Shown: piece by piece, positions 36,611 to 46,706 of the stretch | Layout of the letters: every line of letters starts with the position of its first letter | Position numbering within the stretch: position 1 is the stretch's first letter | Assembly (NCBI RefSeq): GCF_003990915.1 | Contig: NZ_BHXQ01000001.1 | Span: 113,402-177,401, forward strand | Length of the DNA: 64,000 bases | Direction of reading: 5' to 3' | DNA from: Chryseotalea sanaruensis | GTDB taxonomy: Bacteria > Bacteroidota > Bacteroidia > Cytophagales > Cyclobacteriaceae | Notes under the pieces: model-generated | Seen by the model: the letters and a program-made list of their open reading frames with translations, nothing else | Told to the model about the DNA's origin: nothing | Databases searched by the model: none | Program-made: the position numbers and the translations under genes

Positions 36611-39001
36611 ATGCAAAAACTATATTATTTTTTGATCATTTGTTTCTTTCAAACGATTTCGGTAACAGCTCAAGACAAAGTAACCATTAACGGTTACATT
36701 AAAGACGCCAGCAATGGCGAAGCACTTATTGGAGCAACAGTGTATGTTCGATCACTTTCAGCAGGAACTACTACCAATGTGTATGGTTTCTACTCACTTA
36801 CCTTACCAGCAGGGACTTACGATGTTGAATTTACCTACATCGGCTATGCTAAACAGGTTAGTAATCAAGAGCTTATCAAAAATATAAGGTTTGATGTTGA
36901 AATGGAATCGCAAGGTGAGCAACTTAAAGAAGTTGTAATATCAGCCGAAAAGGAGCAGTCAATTGTTCAGTCAGTCGAAATGAGTGTCAACAAACTTGAC
37001 ATCAAGACTATTTCCAAAATCCCTGCATTTTTGGGCGAGGTAGATGTCATCCGAAGCTTGCAGCAATTGCCTGGTGTGGCAACGGTGGGTGAGGGCGCTT
37101 CAGGTTTTAATGTTAGGGGGGGTAGCGTTGGTCAAAATCTTATTTTACTGGACGAGGCCTCGGTTTACAACTCTTCACATTTGTTAGGCTTCTTCTCTGT
37201 CTTTAATCCTGATGCAGTTAAAGATACTAAGTTATATAAGGCAGCTATCCCTGCCCAATACGGTGGTCGTCTGGCATCTTTGTTAGATGTACGTATGAAA
37301 GAAGGGAATAACAAAGAGTTTGAAGCCAATGGTGGTATCGGTACTATTTTTAGTCGTCTGGCGCTTGAGGCACCTATCGTTAAAGATAAAGGCTCTTTTA
37401 TTGTGGCGGGTCGTAGGTCTTATATAGATGTGTTGGCACGACCATTCGTGGAGGTATTGCAGGATGGTGCCAAACTTAACTTTTACGATTTGACTGGCAA
37501 AGCCAATTACAGCATCAACGAGAAAAATAAAATTTTCTTATCAGGATATTTTGGTAGGGATGTTTTCTTCTTTGATGGAGATCAGGGTTTTTCATGGGGA
37601 AATAAAACTGGCACCTTACGTTACAATAGAATATTTAACGACAGATTGTTTGCTAACTTTTCTGCCATATTTAGCGAATACGACTATTCCCTCCAATTTG
37701 GTGAAGATGATCAAGACTACTTTCGATGGAAGTCATCCATCACAAATTATACTTTCAAACCAAATTTTAGTTATTTCTTAAATAGCGATAATGAAATCTC
37801 GTTTGGGGCGGAGGCAACTTATTATGAATTTACTCCCGCAGATGCAGTGGCTTCTTCAGGTGGAGGACCTATTCCACTTACGGTCGACAGAAAATATAAC
37901 TTAGAAAATTCGTTCTATCTCTCCAATGATCAAAAGATTGGTGATGCGTTTACGCTACAATATGGTCTTCGTTACTCATCGTTTTATAGTTTTGGTCCAG
38001 GTAAAAATGTAATCTATTACGATACAATTCCTGGTAAAAGAAGAAGACCCAATACTTCTCTTGAACAGGAAGTCTCGTCTGGTGATGTATTAAGTCAATA
38101 TTCAAACCTTGAGCCACGTTTATCAATAAAAGCGCAGTTAAATAACACCACTTCAATAAAGGCTAGTTATAATAGAATGGTGCAATACCTGCATTTGATT
38201 TCAAACACAACAGCATCCAATCCTTTGGATGTATGGACACCAAGTTCTAACAATATTCTTCCTGAAATTGGAGACCAACTGGCCGTTGGATATTTTAAGT
38301 CGTTCGGCAATAACGATTTATATCAATTCTCAGCTGAAACATACTACAGACAAACTGAGAACCAGATAGATTATATTGATGGTGCTAATCTTTTAATTAA
38401 CCAATACCTTGAGGGTGAATTGTTAAGTGGCAGAGGTCGTGCTTATGGATTGGAGTTGTATTTCCAAAAACAGGAAGGGAGGTTTAACGGGTGGATATCC
38501 TACACTTTAGGTAAGACTGAACTACAAGTAGAGGGCATCAATAGAGGAGACTGGTACGCTACACGTTATGACCAGCGCCATAATTTAAAATTGACAGGTT
38601 TCTACGAGCTCAATAAAAGGTTATCACTCTCCGCCAACTTTACCTATGTAAGCGGAACACCTGCAACATTTCCAACATCGCGATATGTTGTTCAAGGCAT
38701 ACTAATACCTTATAATGCGAATGAAAGCAGGGGTAATGTTCGTCTGCCTGATTTTCACCGATTAGACTTATCCGTTCGACTGGATGGAAAAGCAGAGAAG
38801 GCAAATGGAAAGCAACGAAAGAATACAGACTACTGGGTATTTGGTTTATATAACGTCTATGCCCGTAAGAATCCCTTCTCTATTTATTTCACTCAAGGAA
38901 GTGAGCGGGTTCCTGTAGGTAGTGCCATAAACAGTGAAGCCAGGCAGTTGGCCATCATAGGCACAATCATACCATCTATTTCTTATAACTTTCATTTCTA
39001 A
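36611..39001 (+). CDS. TonB-dependent outer-membrane receptor with carboxypeptidase-like N-domain
   Basis: A 796-residue protein. The signal peptide ends VTAQ. Residues 24-105 are a CarbopepD_reg_2-type beta-sandwich ('INGYIKDASNGEALIGATVYV'). The plug domain contains 'GEVDVIRSLQQLPGVATVGEGASGFNVRGG' (split) and 'QNLILLDEASVYNSSHLLGFFSVFNPDAV'. A 22-strand barrel follows, ending in 'IIPSISYNFHF' with the terminal aromatic. It lies 4 bp before a DUF4249 lipoprotein, a common pairing in which the lipoprotein probably acts as a surface partner or lid (inference). No FecIR-type regulators are adjacent, and the substrate is unknown. Confidence 0.92.
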   Translation: MQKLYYFLIICFFQTISVTAQDKVTINGYIKDASNGEALIGATVYVRSLSAGTTTNVYGFYSLTLPAGTYDVEFTYIGYAKQVSNQELIKNIRFDVEMESQGEQLKEVVISAEKEQSIVQSVEMSVNKLDIKTISKIPAFLGEVDVIRSLQQLPGVATVGEGASGFNVRGGSVGQNLILLDEASVYNSSHLLGFFSVFNPDAVKDTKLYKAAIPAQYGGRLASLLDVRMKEGNNKEFEANGGIGTIFSRLALEAPIVKDKGSFIVAGRRSYIDVLARPFVEVLQDGAKLNFYDLTGKANYSINEKNKIFLSGYFGRDVFFFDGDQGFSWGNKTGTLRYNRIFNDRLFANFSAIFSEYDYSLQFGEDDQDYFRWKSSITNYTFKPNFSYFLNSDNEISFGAEATYYEFTPADAVASSGGGPIPLTVDRKYNLENSFYLSNDQKIGDAFTLQYGLRYSSFYSFGPGKNVIYYDTIPGKRRRPNTSLEQEVSSGDVLSQYSNLEPRLSIKAQLNNTTSIKASYNRMVQYLHLISNTTASNPLDVWTPSSNNILPEIGDQLAVGYFKSFGNNDLYQFSAETYYRQTENQIDYIDGANLLINQYLEGELLSGRGRAYGLELYFQKQEGRFNGWISYTLGKTELQVEGINRGDWYATRYDQRHNLKLTGFYELNKRLSLSANFTYVSGTPATFPTSRYVVQGILIPYNANESRGNVRLPDFHRLDLSVRLDGKAEKANGKQRKNTDYWVFGLYNVYARKNPFSIYFTQGSERVPVGSAINSEARQLAIIGTIIPSISYNFHF

Positions 39002-39005
39002 TAAT

Positions 39006-39944
39006 ATGAAGAACAATATTTTAAAATCTATTTTGTTTACAGCTACATTCGGAGCATTGGTGGCATGTGAAGAACAGATATTTCCCGAACTAGAAAGTGC
39101 AGAACCAGTATTGGTAATTGATGCATGGGTTACAAATCGTGATCAACCGCAGGTAATAAAGATTACACGTTCTCAACCTTATTTCGATGAGGTGTTGCCC
39201 ACAGGAGTAGCGGGTGCTTCGGTTTCAGTCAGCGATAACCTTGGTAACGTTTTTACTTTTACAGAAGGTGCAACACAAGGTGAATACGTTTGGACGCCTG
39301 TAGGGAATGTTGGTTTTGGAACGGTTGGTAACAGCTATGAATTGACGGTGACAGTTAATGGCGAGACCTTTTTGGCAAATGCCCGTATGAACGATGTGCC
39401 TCCTGTTGATAGTATCACATTTAATAAGCAAGAAGGAACTCAGTTTTTCGATGATCTCTATTTTGCGGAATTTTGGGGAACAGATTTATTACCCGTGGGT
39501 GACGCTTATTGGATCAAAACATATAAGAATGGTCAATTGTTAAATAAGCCCTCCGAAATAAGTTTGGCATATGATGCAGCATTCTCCAGAGGTGCTGATT
39601 ACAGCGGAGAAAAATTTATAACACCCATAAGAACCAGTATTAATCCATTTGATGAGGGTGCTGATGGAAGTCTTTTATCACCATACAGTGTTGGAGATTC
39701 TCTTTATGTAGAGATAAACTCTTTATCGCAGGAAGCCTTTGACTTTTTGACTGAGGTACAGTTACAAACAGACAGACCTGGTGGTTTTGGTGAATTATTC
39801 TCTACACCTATTGCCAACGTTCCCACCAACGTACGAAACGTAAATGCTAGTGGAAGCAAAGTGGTTGGCTTTTTTAATGTGGCAGCAGTAGCAGGCAATG
39901 GCAGACGTTTTAAAAGTCTGGATGAAGTAAGTAGGGTGTATTAA
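39006..39944 (+). CDS. DUF4249 surface lipoprotein, partner of TonB receptor
   Basis: A 312-residue lipoprotein: 'FGALVAC' puts the lipidated Cys at residue 21. The mature part begins 'EEQIFPELESAEPVLVIDAW' and carries DUF4249 phrases such as 'YELTVTVNGETFLANARM' and 'VPPVDSITF'. It starts 4 bp after the receptor gene and so is co-transcribed with it. Its end is followed by a hairpin at 39969-40011. Confidence 0.85.
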   Translation: MKNNILKSILFTATFGALVACEEQIFPELESAEPVLVIDAWVTNRDQPQVIKITRSQPYFDEVLPTGVAGASVSVSDNLGNVFTFTEGATQGEYVWTPVGNVGFGTVGNSYELTVTVNGETFLANARMNDVPPVDSITFNKQEGTQFFDDLYFAEFWGTDLLPVGDAYWIKTYKNGQLLNKPSEISLAYDAAFSRGADYSGEKFITPIRTSINPFDEGADGSLLSPYSVGDSLYVEINSLSQEAFDFLTEVQLQTDRPGGFGELFSTPIANVPTNVRNVNASGSKVVGFFNVAAVAGNGRRFKSLDEVSRVY

Positions 39945-39968
39945 TAAGAAATTCTAATATCACCTCTT

Positions 39969-40011
39969 TGCGTCTGACCGATGATATTGAAAAATTCATC
40001 GATCGGACGCA
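39969..40011 (+). terminator. Hairpin after the receptor/DUF4249 pair
   Basis: Two 16-base arms (39969-39984 and 39996-40011) pair with two G-U wobbles around an 11-base loop. The downstream sequence is only moderately T-rich. The arm shares the core GTCTGACCG with the palindrome at 50092-50137, so it may be a dispersed repeat as well as a terminator. Confidence 0.5.
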
Positions 40012-40091
40012 TTTGCTATTTTATGTTGGTAAGAATCGTATCAGTTTACAATTGAATCTTATTTCTTGAACAAACCTTTTTATATTTAGAT

Positions 40092-40604
40092 ATGAATAAG
40101 TTGTCAGCAAGAATAAAACTAAGGCCTGCAAGCATAGCAGACATAACATTGCTTAATCACTGGGACAAACAACAACACAATATCGATTCAGATCCTAATG
40201 ATGACTGGAATTGGGAGCATGAGTTGATGCATAAACCAGCCTGGAGAGAACAACTTATGGCAGAACTTGATGGAAGACCTATAGGCTTTGTTCAGATCAT
40301 AGATCCCCATGAAGAAGAGTCCCATTATTGGGGTGAAGTCGAAAGGGATTTGAGAGCCATAGATATTTGGTTGGGAGAGGAGGAAGATCTTGGTAAGGGT
40401 TACGGGTCTGTAATTATGACTCAAGCTATAGAACGTTGTTTTGAAGCCAGCGAAGTGACGGCTATTTTAATTGATCCATTGGTAAGTAACGTTAAAGCCC
40501 ATCGTTTTTATGAACGTTTCGGCTTTCGTTTTGTTGAAAGGAGATTTTTTGGTGAAGACGATTGTTTTGTTTTTCAGCTTAAAAGAGAGGAGTGGAGAAG
40601 CTAG
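40092..40604 (+). CDS. GNAT acetyltransferase, AAC(6')-like
   Basis: A 170-residue protein with the GNAT fold. The N-terminal strand is 'IKLRPASIADITLLNHWDK'. The acetyl-CoA site is 'DLGKGYGSVIMTQAI' (Q/RxxGxG/A type). The C-terminal block is 'VSNVKAHRFYERFGFRFVERRFF'. The order 'IDIWLGEEEDLGKGYGS' then 'ILIDPLVSNVKAHRFYE' resembles aminoglycoside 6'-N-acetyltransferases and siderophore-type acyltransferases (Acetyltransf_8). The true acceptor cannot be told from sequence, and drug resistance should not be assumed. It is monocistronic with a terminator downstream. Confidence 0.8.
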   Translation: MNKLSARIKLRPASIADITLLNHWDKQQHNIDSDPNDDWNWEHELMHKPAWREQLMAELDGRPIGFVQIIDPHEEESHYWGEVERDLRAIDIWLGEEEDLGKGYGSVIMTQAIERCFEASEVTAILIDPLVSNVKAHRFYERFGFRFVERRFFGEDDCFVFQLKREEWRS

Positions 40605-40648
40605 CTAAATGTTAATAGACTAATTTAAACGGTTTTACTCTCACTAAT

Positions 40649-40680
40649 CAGAGAAAAACACTTCTCTGTTTTTTCTTTTA
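40649..40680 (+). terminator. Intrinsic terminator after the GNAT gene
   Basis: A 7 bp stem CAGAGAA/TTCTCTG (40649-40655 with 40662-40668) with a 6-base loop is followed at once by an 11-base run that is almost all T. Confidence 0.65.
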
Positions 40681-40700
40681 GCATAAATCTCATTTTCATC

Positions 40701-40708
40701 TATATTTG
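40701..40708 (+). promoter_or_regulatory. Probable -7 box
   Basis: TATATTTG matches TAnnTTTG, 13 bp before the ATG of the peptidase-propeller-barrel gene. There is no exact TTTG at -33. It comes directly after the terminator. Confidence 0.45.
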
Positions 40709-40721
40709 AATATTAGGTGAT

Positions 40722-43688
40722 ATGAGAAATTTCGCAATACTACTTTGTTTTATAGCTATACAAGCGCACAGCCAAATAGGTGTTTTAAACAACAATCCAC
40801 CAGCCATAAAGTGGCAACAGGTTAACACTCCATCGATTAGAGTAATATATCCAAGAGGTGTTGAAGCAGAAGCCCAACGTGTCGCAAATACGCTTGAGCA
40901 CATCCGACTTGCAGAATCCAGAACATTGGGTAAAGCACCCAGAAAGATATCCGTAATCCTGCAAAACCAATCTTCTATTTCCAATGCCTTTGTTTCAATA
41001 GCACCGCGTAGAAGTGAGTTTTTTATGATGCCTTCTCAAAACTATAATTTCTTGGGAAGTAATGATTGGTTAAACCTTTTGGCGGTTCATGAATACCGAC
41101 ACGTAGTTCAATTTGAAAATGCTATAACAGGATTTAATAAATTATTTTATTATGCTTTTGGTCCCGCTACTACTGCGGCCATGGCTAATGTTGCCGTGCC
41201 ATCCTGGTTTTGGGAGGGTGATGCCGTTGCGTTGGAAACCGGGTTAACCAAGAGTGGCCGTGGTCGCATTCCTAATTTCAATATGAACTTCCGTACTAAT
41301 TTGTTGGAAGGGCGCACTTTCAACTACGACAAACAATACTTACGTTCTTACAAACATTTTATTCCAGATCATTATGTGCTGGGTTATCATATGGTTAGTT
41401 ATCTGCGAGAACGCAGCAACGACCCTGAGATATGGGGTAAAATAACCAAGCGTGCATGGAACGTTCCCTTTCTTCCTTTTCGCTTTTCAAATTCTATACA
41501 CAAGTATGCTGACATAAGGGTTAGTAAGTTGTATAAGGAAATGGCGAATGAATACAAAACAAGGTGGGAGAATAAATTGAAAGAACTTTCCTTAACGAGT
41601 TTTGAAACAGTTAACAAACGCAAGTCAAAAGCTTTTACCAATTACCATTATCCAAATCTTTTAGATGATGGCAGTGTAATTGCAATGAAGAGTGGTATAG
41701 GAGATGTTGATCATCTCGTACTGATTAAAGATGGTGTCGAAACGCGAATACATACACAAGGTGTTGTAAATGATGGAGGAATGCTTTCCACCGCAAATAC
41801 AAAAGTAGTTTGGAATGAATATGAGTTTGATCCACGTTACAGGGTAAAAACATATTCAGTTATAAAAGCATACGATGTAGCAACAAAACAATTATGGAAA
41901 CTAAGTAGTAAATCACGTTATGGTGCTGCTGCATTATCACCAGATGGTTATCAGGTAGTGACAGTAGAAACTAATACTGGTTATCAAACAACTGTGGTTA
42001 TTATTGATTTCTTCTCAAAACAAGAAAAAAAGCGATTTGAAAATGCAGAGAATCATTTTTATGCCATGCCAAGGTTTTCTAATGATGGCAAGTCTGTAGT
42101 AGTAACCAAGACAACACCGCAAGGAAAAACCATTAGCACCATAGATGTTGCGAGTGGCCTGGAGAGAGACATACTTCCTGTTACAAACGAAAATATCGGG
42201 CATCCTGTTTTAGAAGGAGACATCCTGTATTTCAACTCACCAGTAAGTGGTATTGATAATATCTATGCATATGATCTTAAAACAGAAAAGCGGTATCAGG
42301 TTACTTCAAGTAAGTATGGCGCTTTTAACCCAGCGCTAAGTGCAGACGGTAAGACACTTTTTTATAATGATCAAGGAAGAGATGGATTAGATGTTGTTAA
42401 AATGCCTGTAGATCCAGTGTTATGGAAAGAGGTCAGTTTTACAAAACCAGTTAAAACCTTCTTTGAGTTTTTAGCAGAACAGGAGGGCAGACCAAATCTA
42501 CTTGACAGCATTCCTCAGATAGAACTTAGTACTAAGCGTTATTCAAAACTGAGTGGCATTATTAATCCTGTAAGTTGGGGGGCATATTTTGATAGTAATT
42601 TAACAAGCACAACACTGGGTATAACCTCAAGAAATATTTTAAGTACAACGGCAGTCTCAGCCGGCTACGATTATAACATTGCCGAAAATAGTGGATCGTG
42701 GAATACAACCCTAAGTTATCAGGCATGGCTGCCCATTGTAGATATTAGTGCCTCATTTGCCAATCGATCAGTTAATGAAGGTGACGTACAGATTCGTGTT
42801 ATTGAGCGCAACCCTACACCTCCACAGGATACAACACGCAATGAATTAATAAAACGTAATCTTACTTTAGACTGGGAGGAGAGAAATGTATCAGTAGGGT
42901 TGAGGATTCCCCTCTTACTCACACGTTCAAAATATAATAGCGGTCTTACTATTAGTAACAATATAGGGTATACCAAAGTAAGCAGCTTTACCAACTCGTT
43001 GTATCAGGATGCACGATTTGCTCCTGCTGAAACCTTGAACGATACCATAACACGTGTTTATACTTTACGCAATTACGTAGGCAATAATAATTTAGTCTTT
43101 AATAGGTTTAGGGTTAATGCATTCCGCTATTTCAGACAAAGCAGCCGTGATTTTTTACCTAGATGGGGCCAAACAATTAATCTAGACTGGTATAAATCTG
43201 GCTTTGGGAGTGATTTAAATGGTTCACTCTTTGCCTTTTACTCACAATTATTTTTCCCTGGGTTATTTAAACATCATTCCTTCAATGGATATTGGGCGTA
43301 TCAAAGAACTTTGTACACCGATGATTTTAGGACGAATTATGTTTTCTCTAACAGGATTCCAGTGCCAAGAGGACAATCTATTTTTCGGGCCCAGCAGTTT
43401 TATTCTATGTCGGCTAACTACGCTTTACCCCTTTGGTATCCAGATGTTAACATTGGACCACTTGTTAATTTCCAGCGATTAAGACTTAACGCATTTGTTG
43501 ATTATGGCTTTGCCAATTCTCCATCATTCGACTCAAGCCAATCTTATTTGACTGTTGGTACTGAAGTAAAGCTGGACATGAACATTCTTCGATTTGTCCC
43601 TCAATTAGACATTGGATTCCGTGTAAGCTATGGCCTAAGGCCATCAGTGTCAACGTTTGAATTTTTACTGGGTACGATAAATTTCTAA
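40722..43688 (+). CDS. Outer-membrane protein: peptidase-like domain + propeller + C-terminal barrel
   Basis: A 988-residue protein. The signal peptide ends AHSQ. The N-terminal domain (about 30-290) has a zinc-protease motif HEYRH (123-127, HExxH) and a later 'WFWEGDA' whose Glu165 is a plausible third ligand, as in gluzincins. A TolB/PD40-like propeller follows (about 310-600: 'SPDGYQVVTVET', 'FSNDGKSVVVTKT', 'LSADGKTLFYNDQGRDG'). The last 380 residues read as alternating barrel strands ending 'FEFLLGTINF', like an Omp85/surface-antigen barrel. Both metal-binding motifs are intact, so protease activity is plausible. Orientation would place the peptidase on one side of the outer membrane. 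No substrate is known. Confidence 0.82.
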   Translation: MRNFAILLCFIAIQAHSQIGVLNNNPPAIKWQQVNTPSIRVIYPRGVEAEAQRVANTLEHIRLAESRTLGKAPRKISVILQNQSSISNAFVSIAPRRSEFFMMPSQNYNFLGSNDWLNLLAVHEYRHVVQFENAITGFNKLFYYAFGPATTAAMANVAVPSWFWEGDAVALETGLTKSGRGRIPNFNMNFRTNLLEGRTFNYDKQYLRSYKHFIPDHYVLGYHMVSYLRERSNDPEIWGKITKRAWNVPFLPFRFSNSIHKYADIRVSKLYKEMANEYKTRWENKLKELSLTSFETVNKRKSKAFTNYHYPNLLDDGSVIAMKSGIGDVDHLVLIKDGVETRIHTQGVVNDGGMLSTANTKVVWNEYEFDPRYRVKTYSVIKAYDVATKQLWKLSSKSRYGAAALSPDGYQVVTVETNTGYQTTVVIIDFFSKQEKKRFENAENHFYAMPRFSNDGKSVVVTKTTPQGKTISTIDVASGLERDILPVTNENIGHPVLEGDILYFNSPVSGIDNIYAYDLKTEKRYQVTSSKYGAFNPALSADGKTLFYNDQGRDGLDVVKMPVDPVLWKEVSFTKPVKTFFEFLAEQEGRPNLLDSIPQIELSTKRYSKLSGIINPVSWGAYFDSNLTSTTLGITSRNILSTTAVSAGYDYNIAENSGSWNTTLSYQAWLPIVDISASFANRSVNEGDVQIRVIERNPTPPQDTTRNELIKRNLTLDWEERNVSVGLRIPLLLTRSKYNSGLTISNNIGYTKVSSFTNSLYQDARFAPAETLNDTITRVYTLRNYVGNNNLVFNRFRVNAFRYFRQSSRDFLPRWGQTINLDWYKSGFGSDLNGSLFAFYSQLFFPGLFKHHSFNGYWAYQRTLYTDDFRTNYVFSNRIPVPRGQSIFRAQQFYSMSANYALPLWYPDVNIGPLVNFQRLRLNAFVDYGFANSPSFDSSQSYLTVGTEVKLDMNILRFVPQLDIGFRVSYGLRPSVSTFEFLLGTINF

Positions 43689-43693
43689 ATCAC

Positions 43694-43723
43694 TTGAAAA
43701 TCGGCTCTGATGCCTTATTTTTG
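43694..43723 (+). promoter_or_regulatory. Promoter for pdhC (TTG-N19-TATTTTTG)
   Basis: TTG at 43694-43696 and TATTTTTG at 43716-43723 are separated by 19 bp, the Bacteroidota sigma-ABfr layout. The ATG follows 32 bp downstream. Confidence 0.6.
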
Positions 43724-43755
43724 GCTGTTTAACAGAGATATAAAAGAAAAGCTAC

Positions 43756-45387
43756 ATGGCAGAGATAGTAAGAATGCCCAAAATGAGCGATACAATGACA
43801 GAGGGCGTCATTGCAAAATGGCATAAGAAGGTGGGCGATACCATAAAATCAGGTGAACTGATGGCTGAAATCGAAACAGATAAGGCCACAATGGACTATG
43901 AATCTTTTAACGAAGGTACTGTATTATATATTGGGGCACCTGAAGGTCAGGCAGTTAAAGTAAACGATGTGCTTGCCATTGTTGGTAAGAAGGGTGAAGA
44001 TTATAAAGCATTGTTAGAGAGTGCCGGCCAAGCTGCTACTTCGGGTGGAGCGCAGGAAGAGGCACCTAAACAAGAAGCAAAACCAACAAGCGCTGCCCCT
44101 GTTGCGGCCATTGATACCTCAGGAATTAAAGCTGAAATTGTATTGATGCCTAAAATGAGTGACACCATGAACGAAGGTGTTATAGCTGCATGGCATAAAA
44201 AGGTTGGTGATACTGTAAAAACGGGTGAGCTGATGGCCGAGATTGAGACGGACAAAGCCACCATGGAATATGAATCGTATAACACAGGAACAGTCTTATA
44301 CATTGGCGCAGACGCTGGTAAATCAATTGCTGTTAACGGTGTATTGGCTATTGTGGGAGAGAAGGGTGCTGACTGGGCAACCTTATTAAAAGCACACGAA
44401 GCTAAAGGCAAAGGGGAGGCTCAGCCTGCCAAAGCAGAAGCTCCAGGAGCATCAAACAATGATGCAACGAGTAAGAACACTGCAGTTGTTGAGGAGCATA
44501 GTACAAATGGACGCATTAAAGCATCTCCTTTAGCGAAATCAATGGCTAAAGAAAAAGGCTATGATCTAAACCAGATAAAAGGCACTGGCGATAACGGCCG
44601 CATCACAAAACAAGATATCGAAAACTTTAAACCTGGTGCTGCTCCTTCAGCAACTAAGTCTGCATCAGCTGGTGCTGCTGTGGTTTTACCGACTGTTGTA
44701 GGGCAGGAGAGTTTTGAAGAAGTAGCAGTTTCACAAATGCGCAAGGTAATTGCTAAGCGCCTGAGTGAAAGCATGTATACAGCACCTCACTTCTACCTGA
44801 CCATGGAAATTAACATGGACAAAGCAATCGAAGCGAGAAAAAGTATTAATGAAATCAGTCCTGTTAAAGTAAGCTTTAATGATTTAGTGCTAAAGGCAGC
44901 CGCAGCCGCTTTACGTCAGCATCCTGATGTAAACGTAAGCTGGTTAGGCGATAAGATCAGAAAGAACAACCACATACACATTGGTGTGGCTGTGGCTGTA
45001 AAGGATGGCTTATTGGTGCCGGTGGTTCGCTTTGCAGATAATAAGTCATTGTCTCATATTTCTGCTGAAGTAAAGGACCTGGCACAACGTGCACACGATA
45101 AGAAACTACAACCTAAGGACTGGGAAGGATCAACTTTCTCTATCTCTAATCTTGGTATGTTTGGTATCGATGAATTCACAGCCATTATCAATCCTCCTGA
45201 TGCTTGTATTTTGGCGGTAGGTGGTATTAAGGAAACGGCTGTTGTTAAAAATGGTCAGCTGGTACCAGGTAGCGTAATGAAGGTTACCCTATCCTGCGAT
45301 CACCGTGCAGTAGATGGAGCTGTGGGTTCTGCTTTCCTTAAGACTTTAAAAGGCTTGCTTGAAGATCCCGTTAGGATTTTGATATAA
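43756..45387 (+). CDS. pdhC: Pyruvate dehydrogenase E2, dihydrolipoamide acetyltransferase
   Basis: A 543-residue protein with two lipoyl domains, each with the lipoylated Lys in 'ETDKATM' (K43 and K167). An Ala/Pro/Glu-rich linker leads to a peripheral subunit-binding domain ('ASPLAKSMAKEKGYDLNQIKG'-type, about 255-292). The catalytic domain has the active-site block DHRAVDGA (His516, Asp520). E2 moves the acetyl group from lipoamide to CoA as the core of the complex. The duplicated lipoyl domains are very alike. E1 and E3 genes are not adjacent; a fused E1 lies 15 kb away at 60483. Branched-chain E2 is the alternative, but two lipoyl domains and 'MPKMSDTM' favour PDH. Confidence 0.92.
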   Translation: MAEIVRMPKMSDTMTEGVIAKWHKKVGDTIKSGELMAEIETDKATMDYESFNEGTVLYIGAPEGQAVKVNDVLAIVGKKGEDYKALLESAGQAATSGGAQEEAPKQEAKPTSAAPVAAIDTSGIKAEIVLMPKMSDTMNEGVIAAWHKKVGDTVKTGELMAEIETDKATMEYESYNTGTVLYIGADAGKSIAVNGVLAIVGEKGADWATLLKAHEAKGKGEAQPAKAEAPGASNNDATSKNTAVVEEHSTNGRIKASPLAKSMAKEKGYDLNQIKGTGDNGRITKQDIENFKPGAAPSATKSASAGAAVVLPTVVGQESFEEVAVSQMRKVIAKRLSESMYTAPHFYLTMEINMDKAIEARKSINEISPVKVSFNDLVLKAAAAALRQHPDVNVSWLGDKIRKNNHIHIGVAVAVKDGLLVPVVRFADNKSLSHISAEVKDLAQRAHDKKLQPKDWEGSTFSISNLGMFGIDEFTAIINPPDACILAVGGIKETAVVKNGQLVPGSVMKVTLSCDHRAVDGAVGSAFLKTLKGLLEDPVRILI

Positions 45388-45424
45388 GTTCTCATAAGAG
45401 ATTTCTCACTTGTTAATTAAGGCA

Positions 45425-46072
45425 ATGATAGAAATTCGTGAACCGATAGTAGCTTATGGAAAAAAGAAACTCACCATTGAGGAGTACTTGGCTTTTGAGC
45501 GATCTTCGGAGCAGAAACACGAATACTTCCAAGGCGAGGTTTTTTTGATGCTTGATGAGCTTCCTAGTACCACTTCGGAGTTAGAAGTATATGCTAGATC
45601 AGGAGCCAGCCAAACTCATAATATCATTTCAGTTAATGTTATTGGTGAGTTATACATTAGGTTAAAGGGTAAACCATGTAGACCTTATGGAAGTGATATG
45701 CGGGTTTTTATCCCGGAGAATACACTTTATACCTATCCCGATATTTCTGTTTTCTGTGGTGATGTAGAACAAACCAATGAAGATTCAGTTGTTGACCCAA
45801 CAATAATCATAGAAATCCTTTCTCCCTCAACTAAAAATTATGATCGGGGAAGTAAGTTCAAGTTGTATAGGGATATTCCATCACTAAAAGAATACATACT
45901 TGTAGAAACTGAAACGATAAATATCGAAGCGTTTCGAATCAACAAATCAGGGCACTGGGAATTAGAGGAGTATAAATCGCTACATGATAAATTAGAAGTA
46001 GCTGCAATTGGTGTTGATCTGCCAATCGAGTTTATTTATCAAAATACTTCATTGACAAAAAATGCAAAGTAA
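45425..46072 (+). CDS. Uma2-family (DUF820) putative nuclease
   Basis: A 215-residue protein from ATG 45425 ([15 protein letters not shown]). '[23 protein letters not shown]' starts the family fold, and the PD-(D/E)XK-like core is '[12 protein letters not shown]' followed by '[20 protein letters not shown]'. The family is abundant in cyanobacteria and some Bacteroidota. Members are predicted restriction-like nucleases, but activity is rarely shown. It overlaps the next gene by 11 bp. Confidence 0.85.
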   Translation: MIEIREPIVAYGKKKLTIEEYLAFERSSEQKHEYFQGEVFLMLDELPSTTSELEVYARSGASQTHNIISVNVIGELYIRLKGKPCRPYGSDMRVFIPENTLYTYPDISVFCGDVEQTNEDSVVDPTIIIEILSPSTKNYDRGSKFKLYRDIPSLKEYILVETETINIEAFRINKSGHWELEEYKSLHDKLEVAAIGVDLPIEFIYQNTSLTKNAK

Positions 46073-46706
46073 AAGTTTTTGCTTGTTGTATTTGCTCTTA
46101 CTTCTTGCATTCATGAGTGCCTCTGCGCAATTTGATCCACTAACTGTATATGCTAATGGCAGTGGAACGTATTCTCGGTCGAAAAATACGGAGTTGTCAG
46201 GTAATTCAGAAAATACATTGCAAAATGCAGTCGGTATGTTCTCATTAGGAATATTTCCTATACCTAAATTCTTAACTGGTATTGGGTTTTCGTTGGTCAA
46301 TACTAATGAGGAGGCGAAAAATGTTGGTTCATCATCAATTACCTATTTATATTATTTGAGTAAATCTACCTCTAGAAACATCGGGCCATTTGTACGCTAC
46401 TATATAGCCAAAGGCTTTTTTTGTGAGGCAAATTACATGTTTGGTCATCAGGAAACTTTTCTTGAACAAACCATTGTTTCAAATCAATTCTTAGGGGTTA
46501 TTACTTCCTCTTCCCAAAAGACTGAAGTGAGTTTGAGAGGATTTTCTGTTGGCGCTGGCTACTCCTTCTTTGTAGGCAAATCACGGAACTTGTCAATCGA
46601 TGCAGGTGTTTTCTATCAATCATACAAAGCTTCTTCTAAGTATGCTGCATTATCGGCAGGATTAGGGGTGAGCGGTTTCATTTTTAAAAAAGATAATAAT
46701 GACTAA
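46062..46706 (+). CDS. Small outer-membrane beta-barrel (porin-like) protein
   Basis: A 214-residue protein. The signal peptide ends SASAQ, followed by about eight amphipathic strands ('[22 protein letters not shown]', '[19 protein letters not shown]', '[14 protein letters not shown]'). It starts inside the Uma2 gene (11 bp overlap) and ends inside hslV (8 bp overlap). It belongs to the OmpW/OMP_b-brl type of fold, with no sign of a specific ligand. Confidence 0.78.
   Translation: MQSKSFCLLYLLLLLAFMSASAQFDPLTVYANGSGTYSRSKNTELSGNSENTLQNAVGMFSLGIFPIPKFLTGIGFSLVNTNEEAKNVGSSSITYLYYLSKSTSRNIGPFVRYYIAKGFFCEANYMFGHQETFLEQTIVSNQFLGVITSSSQKTEVSLRGFSVGAGYSFFVGKSRNLSIDAGVFYQSYKASSKYAALSAGLGVSGFIFKKDNND

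Noticed and set aside
40092..40604. Antibiotic-resistance gene
   Set aside because: The GNAT fold and AAC(6')-like order are visible, but acceptor specificity cannot be inferred and no mobile element is nearby.
43756..44411. Recent tandem gene duplication
   Set aside because: The near-identical stretches are the two lipoyl domains normal for this E2 family.
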